Shown here: positions 40,261-52,107 of the stretch, in pieces
How the letters are laid out: each line of letters opens with the position of its first letter
Position numbering within the stretch: the first letter of the stretch is position 1
Source: Eutreptiella sp. 'Long Island Sound 2002'
Taxonomy: Eukaryota > Euglenozoa > Euglenophyceae > Eutreptiales > Eutreptiaceae
NCBI GenBank assembly: GCA_964036045.1
Contig: OZ038381.1
Coordinates: 155,948,352 to 156,012,351 of the forward strand
Direction of reading: 5' to 3'
DNA: 64,000 bases
The notes under the pieces: model-generated
Database searches by the model: none
Seen by the model: only the letters and a program-made list of their open reading frames with translations
Told to the model about the DNA's origin: nothing
Translations under genes and position numbers: made by a program

Positions 40261-43200
40261 CGGGGCAAGGGCCGAGGGCACAACCCTCCACAGCCCCGGC
40301 CCGCCCCCACCGAGGCCACCGTCAACCTCCTCGACCTCAACCATCCGGCCGTCACATACTCCAAGGACGCCACAACCGCCCTCCAAGAGCTTCCGATGGC
40401 ACAGGGACCGGGGTGGGTTCCCCACCTCCTCACCTTCCAGGAACAAGGCCTACAGCTCGACGACCCCCCAGAAACCACCTGCATATATACCCCGGACAAG
40501 AAAGCGTACAAATGCTACTGGCACAAGGGGACCCCCCTATACGCCCAAACCGGCATCCACGTCCACCTCGTCCACCACCTCAGCGTCCCAGGGAGGCTAG
40601 GTGTCTATGAGGTCGTCGGGGACGGATGGCAACTCAACGTCATCAACACCCACGTCCCCTTCGGCGAAGCCACGGAACCCTTCCTCCAAGCCCTGGCCGA
40701 GGCATACCGCCAGATGGCCATGCTCGCCCCCACAGTCATCATCGGCGACATGAACGTTTCCCCCACCCCAGCGGACCGAGGGGGACAGGCCACACCCCAG
40801 GACCAAGCAGTCCGCGACACCATCGAAATGCTGGGGCTCGTGGACCTGACAGCCAACCTCGAAGGCCAACCATCCCACTTCCCCCACCAAACGGATGCCG
40901 CCCCATCCCGCATCGACGTATGCTATGGCGACCCCACCACCATCATCGGAGCGGAGGCCCGATATGGACCCCTCCCGCTGGGACCCACAGGCCATAGCCC
41001 CCTGCACATCCGCCTCACCATCCCCAACCTTCCCCCCAGCCCCCCAGAGGATGCGGACCAAGGCCTACCACCCCCCCTGAAGATGCCCCCGCTGCATGAC
41101 AAGCATGCCTGGTCCCAATATCACAGGGCCATAGACCGCGCCCGACGCATCCAGCCAGACCCCACCGACCTACTCACAGCCATGCGCACGGCCGCCGTCG
41201 CCTGCGGCTTCCAACAACACCCCCCCACAGACGACGACCAACCACCCACGGCCCTGGGGGACATGCTCCATGACCTCTGGCATGCGAAGCAACAAGTGGC
41301 GACCCTCCTCCACACCGACACCCCCCAAACCCGCCGCCGGATACACCACTGCAGGACACGGATAGCCCACATCAGGGCAGACCTGCAGCGGTGGCACATC
41401 CACAGGCAACAGCGCATCGCCCAGGAACACGAGCGGTATGCGCAACATGAACTCCCCTACAAGGCCATCCGCCACCTCAACGACGCCATGACCGACACCG
41501 GCCACCGCACCATCACCACGGTCCGGCAGGAGGACGGCTCCCTCACCAACGACCCAGCCACAGTGCTCCAAGCCACCCAAGACAGCTTCCTCCGGCAACA
41601 CACCCCCACCCAAGACACACTGGACCCAGACACCCAGGCCAAAATCGACCGCCTCCCTCGGGTCTTCAACCACGCCCAGAGGAGGCAACTGGAAAAACGC
41701 CCCTTCACCATCCACGAAGTCCGGAAGGCCATCCACAATCTCCGGCAACACAAAACCCCAGGCTACGACGGCCTCCCTGCAGAGGCATACTACCACCTCC
41801 CCGCCCACCTCCTCCGCGTCCTCGCCCACCGCCTCTGGGACATCGTCACGGGGCGGACTCCCCTGCCACCAGACTGGGCAAACGTTGTCCGCCCCCTCTA
41901 CAAAAAAGGGGACTGGGCAAACCCGGACAACTGGCGCCCCATAGTCTGTGCGGTCAAGGAGGTCAAAATCGTCTGGACCATCCTCCTGCGCCGCATCCGC
42001 CCCCACCTAGACACCCACATACCAGCAAGCCTCTGGGGGGCCATCCCAGGCCGGTCCCCACACGAGGCCATCTTCCTCCAGGACACCATCGCGGACATGG
42101 ACCCGGTGGACCTCATCATCGCCTCCCTCGACGTCAAAGGAGCCTTCCCGAACACCCCCTGGCTCCTTCTAGAAGCGGTGTGGGAACGCCTAGGCCTCCC
42201 CTTCTACAACTTCACCTCCGGCTACATCCGCACCCGCAAATACACGGTCCGCACAGGAGCAGGCCTCACCCCCTGCCTGGAGCCAGGCAGCGGGGTCCCC
42301 CAAGGGGGAGCAGAGGGCCCCTTCCTGTACCTTCTAGTGACACTCCCCCTGGCCCTCGCAATCGAGCAGGATTACCCGGCCTACGCACCCTACCCCCTCC
42401 TCTCCCCCCTGGTGGGCTTCGCGGACGACACCAACCTCACCGTCGCGCACACCCCACACGAACCCCATGCCCCGGACCCCGGGCCAACGTTCACCCAACA
42501 GGCCAACGACTTACTGGACGTGACCGTCTCCTACCTCTCCCACAACAACCTCATCGTCCACCCCACAAAGTCAGTGGCCATGATCAAGGGGTCTGCCACA
42601 CCTCCCACCCTAGGGCCACAAGGGCCCCCGATGCAAGTCGTGACAACCACCACCCACCTGGGGGTAGTCCAGGCCGCCAACCCTGAGGACGCCACTCTCC
42701 CTCCCAAGTTGCAATCACACCTCGCCCATCTCCCCAGATATGCGTCCCCGACCACCAAGGCCCTCTCCCCGTCCCACCAGAGCCTGGCGTACTACCTCAC
42801 CGGGGTCTTGAACGCCTCCATAGGCTTCCAAGCACTCCACCTGACACACCCCACCACCGCCCTCCAGCCGGCCACACGCGCCGTTACCAAGGCATGGGCA
42901 GCACACGGGGGCTGGCCCACCTCCATACCCACCCGCGCCATCCGAGCGGCATGGCCCCACTATGGGGACGCCATAGGGGACGAGGTGAAAGCGGCCTACA
43001 CCAGACACACCGCCCTCCTCCTTCACCGCATGACCCACAACCACTCACCGGAGGTCCGCGAGGTCACCGCAATCCGCCTCCAAGCCGCACAACGGGCCCG
43101 CAACACATGCCCGCGCTGGGTACTCCACCAGACGGGCATGCCCACCAACATGAACACGCGCCTGTGGAACCACCTGCAGCTTCTCCTCCCATCCCCACAC

Positions 43201-45273
43201 CACGCCATACTCACCAACCACACGTGCCCAGAGGAAGGGCCACTGGCGGTCCTCTGCGGGGACCTCCACCATCACCCCAAGGGCACCATCCACACCATAG
43301 ACCTTGTCGGGGCCTCCATCACCGTAGTATACGTCACCCTCCCCCAAATGCGGGTCCTGCACCACAGCGGGGCACACCACACCCCCTTTCTACAGCTTCC
43401 CGAATGGCCACAATACCGCCTCTTCCACCAGTACCTCACGCAGACGGCACGAGCAGCGGGACACACTCTACCGGGCAGCAAAGACATGCGCACAGCCTAC
43501 CGAGAATTCACAAAGCAACACCCCCGACCCATCCCAGCGACACCGCCCTACGCACCCACCGGATCGAAACACGAACCCGTCCCCCCGGTGACGGGCCCAG
43601 TCCCACAACTAACCCTACTACTGGCCCCGAATGAAGCCAAACCCACGCAGACCACCGTTATCCACCACAGGGCAAAATCGCGCATACCGAAACACCACAT
43701 GACCGCCCGAGACCTACCAAAGGTCCCCCAAGATTCCCAGAGCATGCCACGCACATGTTGGGCCTGTGACCCCGAGGTACCAACCACACCATGGCGCGTA
43801 CTACACCTCATAGCACGCCACCACACCCACCCCACAACCCACCTACCACCACAGGCCTACGCATGGATAGCCCCATGGTTCCACCGCACCGACACTAACC
43901 CCACGGTAGCGTGGAACCCCGACCACGCGCCCAAATGGCTCTTCACCACTACACCCACATGCCCCCGCCCCGACCCGGCAGGGGTCGCCATCCGTTACAG
44001 CATGTACGAACCAGGCAGAACGGGCAAGCACGAGCACCCCTACTATCCGCTCCACCACTCCTGCCACACACCGGAGCACCGAACACAAACCCTCACATGC
44101 CACGACCTAAACCCCGACACAGCCTACATCCTCCACTACATCTACTCCTACCTCACACAAGGACAGCCGGAGCAGGGACTCATAGCCCTGTCCCCCCAAG
44201 CGAAGCACATCATCTCCAAAGGAATAGGGGTGTACGCCACCCCCATCCTGCAGCCCACAACCCCAGTAGCCCACCTCGCCACGGGCCTTGCCATATACGC
44301 CTACCTGCCCATGAACCCATGCCGCCTCCCACGACCATCACCGGCGGACCGGCTCTTCTTCACCGACGCCTCAGGCGAATCGGCCCTCACGCCCATCACC
44401 GGGGGGGCCACCCTGCAGCTAACCCACACCGGGGGACACTACCGCATGGACCACCACACGGGCCACACCACCTATGGGGCCTCTTCCCACGGGGAGCTAG
44501 GGGCCATGGCCGACGCCATCACCGAGGTCGCGGCCCACCTACCCGCCCACTCCCCGCACATCGTCCGGGTCTGGTTCGTGGTAGACGCCACTGTCGACAC
44601 ACACCTGCTCCTCCGCATTGCAAGGCAACCACTTCACAAAGCCAACGCGACGAGCCTCGGCACCCAGGCACTGCTACTCTGGAAAGCCCTTCACAGCCTT
44701 CCCCCCTACGTCCAACTCCACATCGTGAAACAAGAGTCCCACAGACACCAATACGGAAATGGTAAGGTCGACAACCAAGCAGTACACCAGCGCACAACAC
44801 ACCTACCAGCCCTCCAGACCCCTGACCTCGGCCGCAACCACACACACCTCCAACACGTGCCCCCTGTACCCGAGCCCCAACAGACCCCGGACTGGGTACC
44901 AGAGGACGCCCCCTATTCCTCCCACGACAGAGCATACCACTACCCCAACCCCGTCCAACATCTCGCCCGCGTGCTCGGCGACGCAGACAGCCGGCCGCAC
45001 ATCCAGGAGCTCCAGGACAGACTGCAAGTCCCCCTCTACCACTCAGCGCTGCGCCCAGCAAACGTCCCAGCCCACCTCCAAAAACGACGCATCCAGCTCC
45101 TCAGGGAGCAACTGCCATTCCTCACCAGGGTCGCCAGATGGCTCGCCCGCAAGCACATCCACGTCCCCGACGAACACACCCGTTGCCCATGCGACCACAC
45201 CACCCCGGAGGACTGGGAACACTTCAAGAAATGCCCCCTCCATACAGACAGGGACACCCTAGTGGGCTGGTCC
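40261..45273 (+). CDS. LINE-A ORF2: AP-endonuclease, RT, RNase H
   Basis: The frame continues directly from the ORF1 TGA; the first ATG is at 40396, but endonuclease homology already begins at about 40321. Counting from 40396, the exonuclease/endonuclease fold has FQEQG, VIIGDMNVSP (about 114), SRIDVCYGDP and GHSPLHIRL. RT follows with KTPGYDGLPAE, RPLYKKGDW, SLDVKGAFPNT, GVPQGGAEGP and FADDT (about 675, catalytic). A C2H2-like finger (CWACDPEVPTTPWRVLHLI, then HH) lies near 1121. RNase H has FFTDASGE (about 1320), HGELGAM, VVDAT and NGKVDNQA. A CCHC-type finger (CPCDHTTPEDWEHFKKCPLH) follows near 1597. The product would nick DNA and copy LINE RNA at the cut. It is split at 45273 by the DNA transposon and resumes at 52135. 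Confidence 0.9.
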
Positions 45274-45296
45274 CCTAGTGACCCCTTTTGCACACC
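45274..45296 (+). repeat. Terminal inverted repeat, left
   Basis: 23 bases, perfect reverse complement of 52108-52130. Confidence 0.9.
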
Positions 45297-45315
45297 ATGG
45301 TGCCATGTCCTATGT

Positions 45316-45373
45316 TCAACCGGTGTTCAACTGACTTCACCTGGGCCCTTGAACCACCCCTGAACAGCGGTTG
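45316..45373. repeat. Left subterminal GTTCAAC/GTTGAAC cluster
   Basis: Copies of GTTCAACCGGTGTTCAAC, CTTGAACCACCCCTGAAC and GCGGTTGAACACC occur just inside the left terminus. Further clusters lie at 45571-45595 and 45772-45832 in the 3' flank of the minus-strand gene. Confidence 0.8.
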
Positions 45374-45933
45374 AACACCCCCACCGCGCGTAGTGCAATT
45401 TTACCAAAAATTAAACTTTTGACGTATCACCATGCCATTCCAAACCATCCATGACGACGTACCATGCTTTTAACAACATACTAATGCCCAATGCACTATT
45501 CCATGCCATACCCCTCACATTGCCACTCCCTTTCTATCATGTCCAAGAGTAGCGTCAACGCCGCCTTGGTGTTCAACCATGCGGTTGAACACCCCACTTG
45601 ACACATTCCCCTAAGCTTTGACCTTCATTGTGGTCCTTTGGCTTCCATTCTATCGTGGATGGTGTTCAGAGGTTTTTGCAGTGTGCACCTGCCTTATCCA
45701 AATCAATTATAACCACAAAACCATGGATTTTCTGCTACTTTCATATTGCCGCCCATACGCGTTCGGCCATGTTCAACTGCGTGTTCAACCGCGCGGTTGA
45801 ACACGGTTGAACACGGTTGAACACGGTTGAACACACACTGGAGCGCGTTAGGAGAAATGCCGCACGTAATCGCAATCACACAACAATGGCACCAACAATT
45901 CACGTCAAATTGGATGAACAATCCCAGTGCCTG

Positions 45934-48900
45934 TCACCATGGGAACCCCAGGTCCAAGAGTTCAGTGCGCATCGGAGCGGGAAGGCGGTGCCACGCGATA
46001 GATGTATACGCCAAGATGGCATACCTTTCACCCTCCCATCGCTCCGGCCCATGCGTACGCCACGCATTGAAAATCACCCCCTTTCGTGCATCCACAACAA
46101 CCCCTTCCACAATTTGACGCCCACATTGCATCCATGCTTGACGCTGCGCCCCCCCCTCCCCCCCACCACCCATCCACGCCGTAGTAAAGAAACCACCACC
46201 ACGGAAATCACCCACCGCCACCACCCCACTCAACGCGGAGTCATCCCTTGGATGTTTGTGTACATCCATGGGTGCACATCCGTTGCCCCACACGATGGAA
46301 ATTGCGGTGTAACTGAGGGACGGTAAACAAACCGTGAGGAAATTCTTTACAAGGCGCACAACATGTGCATCATCATGTGTCCTCTTAGACATGCCCACGT
46401 GTGTAAACGTCGGAAACTTCCTTGTTGCTCCCCATAGGATCCGGCGGTACTCTCCTCCATGTTTCTTCTTGTGGAGCCATCCCTTCAAGCCTTGTAAGGC
46501 TTCATGGACCTTGTCGGCTAGTCACTTTGAGTCCACGGCCCATAGCGCTTGCGTCTCCGGTCCGACCTCCTCCTTCCCATCATCGGCACACTCCTTCTCC
46601 CTTGTGCTCGCCATTGCCCTTTCGCTCCCACCTTCGTGCATGCCGTCTTGAGGTCCACCTTCCTCCTTTGCATCATCTCCAACATGAGGTCGTTCATTCT
46701 CCTTGGCATCGTGCTCCACCTTGGGGTTGTTGAGGGCATCGGACATGCCCTCCTTGTTGGCATCGTCCACGGACGTGCCCTCCTTGTTCAAATCCTCCAC
46801 GGACATGCCCTCCTTGTTGGAATCGTCCACGTCATTTGAAGTGCTCTCCTTCATGGGATCCTCGGAGTCCTCCTTGGTGCCATTGTCCGACGCATTGGTG
46901 GTACTTCCCGCGATTGCTTCCGTGCTTGCGATTGCTTCCGTGCTTGCCCCATCTTGACCTCCATCTTTTGTATCTCCGCTCTCGGTTGCCGCGTCTTGGC
47001 CTCCATGTTTTGCATCTCCGCTCTCGGTTTCCTTGTCGTGGCCTCCATGTCTTGCATCTCCGCTCTCGGTTTCCTTGGTCGCTTTCTCCATGTTCTCCTC
47101 CCACTTCGCCAACATGGCCTTTGCCTCATCCTCGCTCGTGAACGCTGTGTGGCGGAGGCGCACAATGACTGGCCACGTGACGTTGGATTCACTCTGTTGC
47201 AGAGAGTTCAACCGAGTTCAACCGCGTTCAACCGTGTTCAACCGACCGGTTGAAGTGTTCAACCGTGTTCAACCGTGTTTCAGGACGTACCGCCACACAC
47301 TATAGCACCGGCATGCTTCGACGTTGTGAAGGCGCATTGCAACCAAATGTAGAGGCATATGCATACGCAGGAACATGGGGACATCACCTCTTCCCCTGGT
47401 GCGCTTGCTTGCACCGTGGTACTTGTGCTTGCACTTGTCTCCATTGCGCCACTTGCCTCCATCGCGCCACTTGCCTCTGTCGCGGCACTTGCCTCCGTCG
47501 CGCCACTTGCCTCCATCGCGCTACTTGCCTTCGTCGCGCCACTTGCCTTCGCTGTGCCACTTGCCTCCGTCACGTTCGGCGTTGACCGTTGTCCTTCCTT
47601 TGCTCCCACATTTGCGTTGTTGGCGTCTTTGGGCCGCAGAGATGCCTTCTCCTTCTTGTCCTTGTCCTTTTTGTCCTTCTTTGGTTTTGCTTCGATCTTC
47701 TTCTTGTTGTTTGCCTTGGGAGCCTCCTTTTTCTTGGGAGGTGTCCACCCCTCATCATTGTCCGACAATTGGCTTGCACTTGACCCTTTTGAGTCGGACG
47801 ACGAGTCCGCTGACGTTGCCACCCGTTGCCGCTTTTTGGAATGCACTCCCCGCCCGTCCTTCTTCTTCTTCTTGTCGGTTTTGTCTTGCACCCTTTGTTT
47901 GAGCGCAGTTTGCGCTTGGAGGAGCAAAACCTTTGGGCTTGCACTTCCTCCCTTTGCTTGTGGAATTGCCTTTTGGTGGAGGCTTCAAGAGTCCACGAAT
48001 GGGGACGTGGACTTTTGGCTCTTCTCGGAAGGGTGATGTTGAGCTCTCTGTCTCGTCGACCACGGGATTTTCACTCTTCACGTCTCCATGATCCGGCGCA
48101 AACCATGCATTAGAATTCTCCCACCACGTGCCATCGTCGGTGTCCATGTCATCCCTCAATTCCTCCTTCACGCCAAACATTGGTTGGGGGAATTGCTTCG
48201 CCTTGCCCGACTGACTCCGATGCTTTGGGGTGGACTCCATGGGTGTGCCAATCGCATGTGTGTCAATCGCATGTGGGGACCCGCCATGTGCAAGCTCTTG
48301 GAGTGCGCGATGGAGTCCTCGGGTCCATTTCTTCACGAGGGCGTCGCGATCGGAAACCCGTGCACCTGGCCCATGCCACCATTCATCGATGGGTAATGGC
48401 GGCCATGCTCCATGGAGCATGACCGCCGGTCCGCGTTTGTCAATGACGAACATGTGGGGTGGGACGTCTTGGGCCGACAACTAAGAGAGATGAGCGGTTG
48501 AATGGGGTTGAGGTGCGAAACCGACCGGTTGAACACCGGTTGAACACATGTGGCCAGCACCTCATATGCACGGCACCCTCAGCGCACTAACACAGGGTAT
48601 TCAATTATTCAACCATGTATGCATCCCAGACATGCAGGTCTCAATGTCCTAGCCACCAATTGCCCAAAACATCCACTCCGAACGTGTCACACACGGACTG
48701 TATCCATACTCTCTCCGTTCGCTTTGCTTCAACTGCCCGGTTGAACACGGTTGAACACCGGTTGAACACTTGTTGCACACACCTGCTCCACGCCTCGCAT
48801 CATTGACGAAGTGCTTGTGGCCGCATTGGGTAGTGTGGTTGGTGGTGCAACCGCTGCAGGTGCCTCCTCCATGCTGGACTTCTTGCTGCGCCCGCCACTT

Positions 48901-49694
48901 GATATGGTTCCCCCGACCTCGACCATGGATGGCGGTGACGCGTTGTAGTTGGTGGCGTCGGAGGCGTCATACCAATTGTGCGGCACGCACTCCACGTTTT
49001 TAAAAAAGAATTGCGGCCCATGGCCCTTGCCATGGCCGCCACTTCGGCCAGCACACCCAGGGCCGGTCCATTGGGGTGCCACTGCAGTCCCCAGCCCGTA
49101 GGATTCCAATACCCTAAAGAGGGCATGGAGGGCGGTCTCCGACAACGTCATGGCAATTCCGGGGCGCGTGCTCAAACCAATCCTCAAAAGTTTCCACTCG
49201 GCCCAATTCTGGGCTGTGAGTGCTTTCGTTGTCCACGGGTGGCTCTGGTGGCCATGGAGGTCATACTGGGCGTTTTTTTTCATCCACACCCCGACACTCC
49301 TCCGGTACATGAACCGGGGTGTGATGTCCCGGAGCCATCTCCATTGAGGGGAGTCATCCGCCAACGACGATGAGTCGTGGCACACCCCAAATTGGGTCAA
49401 CTCCTCCTTCGCTGGGAACAAAGCATCCAACGCTGGGACCACTTGTGGCAAAGGCAAGGATGCTCCTCCTGTTGTACCCCCGCCTATCGGCCCCGTTGAT
49501 CCCGTAGGCCCACTTTGGGTCGGCGCAATTACATTTGGGTGTGGCAATTGCGGCGCGGCCAATTGCGGTGGTCCCAATTGCGGCACTTGGGCACCTTGTG
49601 GTGCTTGCGGTCCTTGTACCCCTTGTGCGGCTTGTAAGAACTGCATGAGTGCGGGCCCAATCGCTTGTTGCGCTGACGCTTGTTGTCCTTCCAT
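45934..49694 (-). CDS. Multi-exon gene with C-terminal TET/JBP-like dioxygenase domain
   Basis: The ATG at 49692-49694 opens exon 1 (to 48783), a Gln/Pro-rich N-terminus and then a folded-looking region (TPRFMYRRSVGVWMKKNAQY). A 302-bp GT-AG intron (48481-48782) leads in phase to 48480. Near 47928 the coding frame shifts into a Lys-rich region (to 47398). A 204-bp intron (47194-47397) leads in phase to the last exon (47193-45934), which has acidic ESGDxxxGGxD repeats, an in-frame TGA at 46522-46524 and then the C-terminal domain. That domain shows APMDVHKHPRDD, VAVGDFRGGG, FNAWRTHGPERWEGERYAIL and LDLGFPW, the pattern of TET/JBP-like 2-oxoglutarate/Fe(II) dioxygenases seen in transposons of fungi and algae (distal His and 2OG-binding Arg present). 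Enzymes of that family oxidise methyl-pyrimidines in DNA. The expected HxD iron motif reads HKH here, so activity is doubtful. With a TGA and a frame shift this copy may be dead. Confidence 0.5.
47205..47280. repeat. Intronic GTTCAACCG array
   Basis: At least seven tandem GTTCAACCG-type 11-12-mers (GAGTTCAACCGCGTTCAACC, GTGTTCAACCGACCGGTTGA) lie within the 204-bp intron at 47194-47397. Confidence 0.85.
48490..48780. repeat. Intronic GGTTGAAC clusters at both intron ends
   Basis: Within the intron at 48481-48782, repeats occur next to the 3' splice site (48494-48548, GCGGTTGAAT and CCGGTTGAACACCGGTTGAA) and next to the 5' splice site (48732-48772, CCCGGTTGAACACGGTTGAA). Confidence 0.85.
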
Positions 49695-49701
49695 GACGCC
49701 C

Positions 49702-49988
49702 CCCTAAAAACAAAGAAAAATAGACACTCGCGCGGTTGAACATGCTTGCACACCTCAACCGACCGGTTGAACAACTTGAAGTGCCGCTGAACACGGTTGC
49801 ACACGGAACACGGAGCATAAAGTATGAAGCACCAACGACAAACCACATAGCCCACACCTAGAGTTTGATCATTCTCCACCCGCACTCGTACGTTCCCACC
49901 GTGGTAGCTCTTTTGCCAGAAAGATCCTTTCGTGCGCTTGTTTTAGCATGCGCTTATCACGAGCTACACAGCAACTTCATGGTCTTAC
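49702..49988 (-). other. Intron or intergenic spacer with GTTCAAC motifs
   Basis: On the minus strand this begins GTAAGA after AATAATAG and ends in a pyrimidine-rich TTTTTCTTTGTTTTTAG, a textbook GT-AG intron. Joining the two exons would put the downstream ATG gene out of phase, so either the downstream part uses another frame (open to 49354) or two genes lie back to back. GTTCAACCG motifs lie at 49733-49802. Confidence 0.55.
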
Positions 49989-51581
49989 CTATTATTGTCC
50001 AGTTAGCGAGGAGACGCCATGTCTCCTCACCGTCCGGGCTTGCCTTACCTTTGAGACTAATATTAGTCTTAGATTCATTCAACACGGTTTGCACGCGTGC
50101 ACGGACAAGAGGCGGCAAACGTTTGCAAAACGCGCGAATGAAGTGTGTAAGGTAGTCGCCAAGTCGGATCACCAAGTGCAAAATGCACATCACAATGAAC
50201 CGTGTCCGGTCATCCACGCGGAGCATTGGTTTTGAAGTGCACCCCTTGGCCGTAGTGCAATCCAAACCTTTATCGTACAAAGCGCGGAATTTTCCATCAA
50301 GGTGCGTTGTGCGCCGCACCTTAGTGTTCATCCATCGTTCACGCCTACTACACCATGTGGAAAAAGAGTAGATGCTTCCAATGGCATAGTAAGGCGACAA
50401 TCCTAAAAGTAGACGCAACCATGGAGAGTCTCCACCCAACATGATTCGTGCACGATAATAAACATTATTCATTTGGATGTATCCACTATCAATGATAGTT
50501 TGGATGTGTTGCAACGTGGCACAAAATAAGACACGCATTGCTTCGTCGTCATGTTCAGATGTCAATGCGACATCCAATGTCCAATTATATTGAAGAGTGC
50601 GGGCCTTTTCCATGTGATTGGCAAAGCCAATCGCAATTTGCACCCATGGGCGTGAGCCACATGGGAACCTGTCGCCTCTAATTATGATGACGAATAATTG
50701 CTCGCCATCGATCATTGGAAAGTCCATGGACTCCATGAGCTCCTTTTGTGTTGCGACATAATTAAAGAAATGCGGTAAGTCCCATCGTACACCAACTTTG
50801 CCATTGTGAATAGTGGTTTCCAATTTTTGCGCCTTACCCAATCGTTGCCATTCACGGTGCATACGCTTGAAAGATGGAAATGGGTGCACCCAATGAACAT
50901 CCAACTTTTCTTGGGCAGCTTTTGTTCGCCGGTCCGCCCAAGATATTAGATTCTTGTACCTAAATTTGAGGCATGTTAATTCGAACAAAGTGACGCGCAC
51001 AACGTGAACGTTGGTGCACAACGTGAGCGTTGGTTGAAATCGTTCAACTTGTTCAACCGGGCAGTTGAACATGACTTTAACAAATGTTCAATTTGTTGTT
51101 TTCATGAAAAAACACTTGATGGTAGCATGTAAATGGGGCCACAATTGCATGTGGAAGAAGACATATACATGATAGTTCGATGAAACCTAGGTAGGCACTC
51201 TATGTTGCACAAACATGAGTCGCATTTGTTTCATATGTGTTCAACCGCACACTTGAACGCATCTCGCATACGGTTGAACACTCCTTGCATACATGCAACG
51301 CACCATGGTATGCATGTAGGACATGTAGAGCACCTATTTTTCGGCATTTCCAAGTCAAGGATCAACCGGACGGCATCCTTGGGTGTAAACAGCCTTTCCA
51401 TGACCTTCCGGTCATTGCGTCGACTACGCCGCCCACTACCCATTCTAGTCTTGAGGCGTTCCCATAGTGTACGACCACCCTTGGATGCGGTGAACAAGTT
51501 GACCAAATCACTCATCAATTCATCCGATTGTAATCCAGTGTAGTGATCTGCAATACATTGCTTCAAGTTTGACGTTGGCAT
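49989..51581 (-). CDS. Two-exon transposase candidate of the nested transposon
   Basis: The ATG at 51579-51581 opens exon 1 (to 51334). A 374-bp GT-AG intron (50960-51333, AG|GTGCTC and AATTTAG|GTAC) joins in phase to exon 2 (50959-49989), about 406 codons in all. Exon 2 has IIRGDRFPCG, then MLGGDSPWLRLLLGLSP, YSFSTWC and MCILHLVIRLGDYL. The order D..D..[C/D]xxH with a GxD-xWLxxLLG segment resembles RNase-H-fold transposases of DNA elements found in sponges and cnidarians, in which a DELHLMLRI box follows a SDWKFMA box. The third acidic residue was not pinned down. It is probably the protein that recognises the 23-bp ends. If translation passes the last splice site unspliced, it stops at 49957. 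Confidence 0.5.
51235..51290. repeat. Intronic GTTCAACCG motifs
   Basis: GTGTTCAACCGCACACTTGA and ATACGGTTGAACACTCC lie in the transposase intron (50960-51333). Another pair (TTCAACTTGTTCAACCGGGC and GTTGAAC) lies at 51045-51070. Confidence 0.8.
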
Positions 51582-52010
51582 TTTTGATTGTAAAATGAGA
51601 GGGATCCTTGCATACAAGTAAGAAACCACAATGGGGAATCTCTTGGTGCTCTAATTTGTTCTTATTGTTACGTTATTTTTGGTGACACTACCATATTGCA
51701 CAAAGGTGAAATTAAATATTCTTCAATTCAATGCGTCATGTATATAGTAAAAAGCGAGCAGGTGGCAACTACTACACACCATGTGCATTCCCTTTACCGC
51801 CACGTGTTGGCCACCACGTGCCGGCTCCAGTTTTCATGTATGTGGTCACCACACCGCCACCTGCCCATTGGTAGTAGGTTCCAGGTTTTAACTGGGTTTT
51901 AGGGAACAGCTCAAAACCAAAATTGTGGGACAGGCTACATTTACCAATTAACCACTGTTGAACGCGTGATCGCGTGAGCACGCGCCACCGATTGGCGCGA
52001 TAGGCCAGTT
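51582..52010. other. Upstream region of the transposase gene
   Basis: About 430 bases without coding character between the transposase start and the right subterminal repeats. The gene's promoter should lie here; no specific element was recognised. Confidence 0.4.
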
Positions 52011-52011
52011 G

Positions 52012-52100
52012 AACTGTTCAACCGCGTTCAACCGAGTTCAACTGGGGGGTTGAACAGCAACATGCTGTTCAACTGGGTTCAACCGCTGTTCAACCGCTAC
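52012..52100. repeat. Right subterminal GTTCAACCG array
   Basis: Eight copies of GTTCAACCG, GTTCAACTG and the inverse GGTTGAAC lie within 90 bases just inside the right terminus, mirroring the left end. Confidence 0.85.
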
Positions 52101-52107
52101 GCTCAAA

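Noticed and set aside
38844-45262. Long plus- and minus-strand frames overlapping LINE-A ORF1 and ORF2 (for example 38844-39956, 39399-40067, 41170-42006, 43911-44765)
   Set aside because: They are Pro/Arg/His- or Gly/Val-rich shadows of the real ORFs and lack domain motifs.
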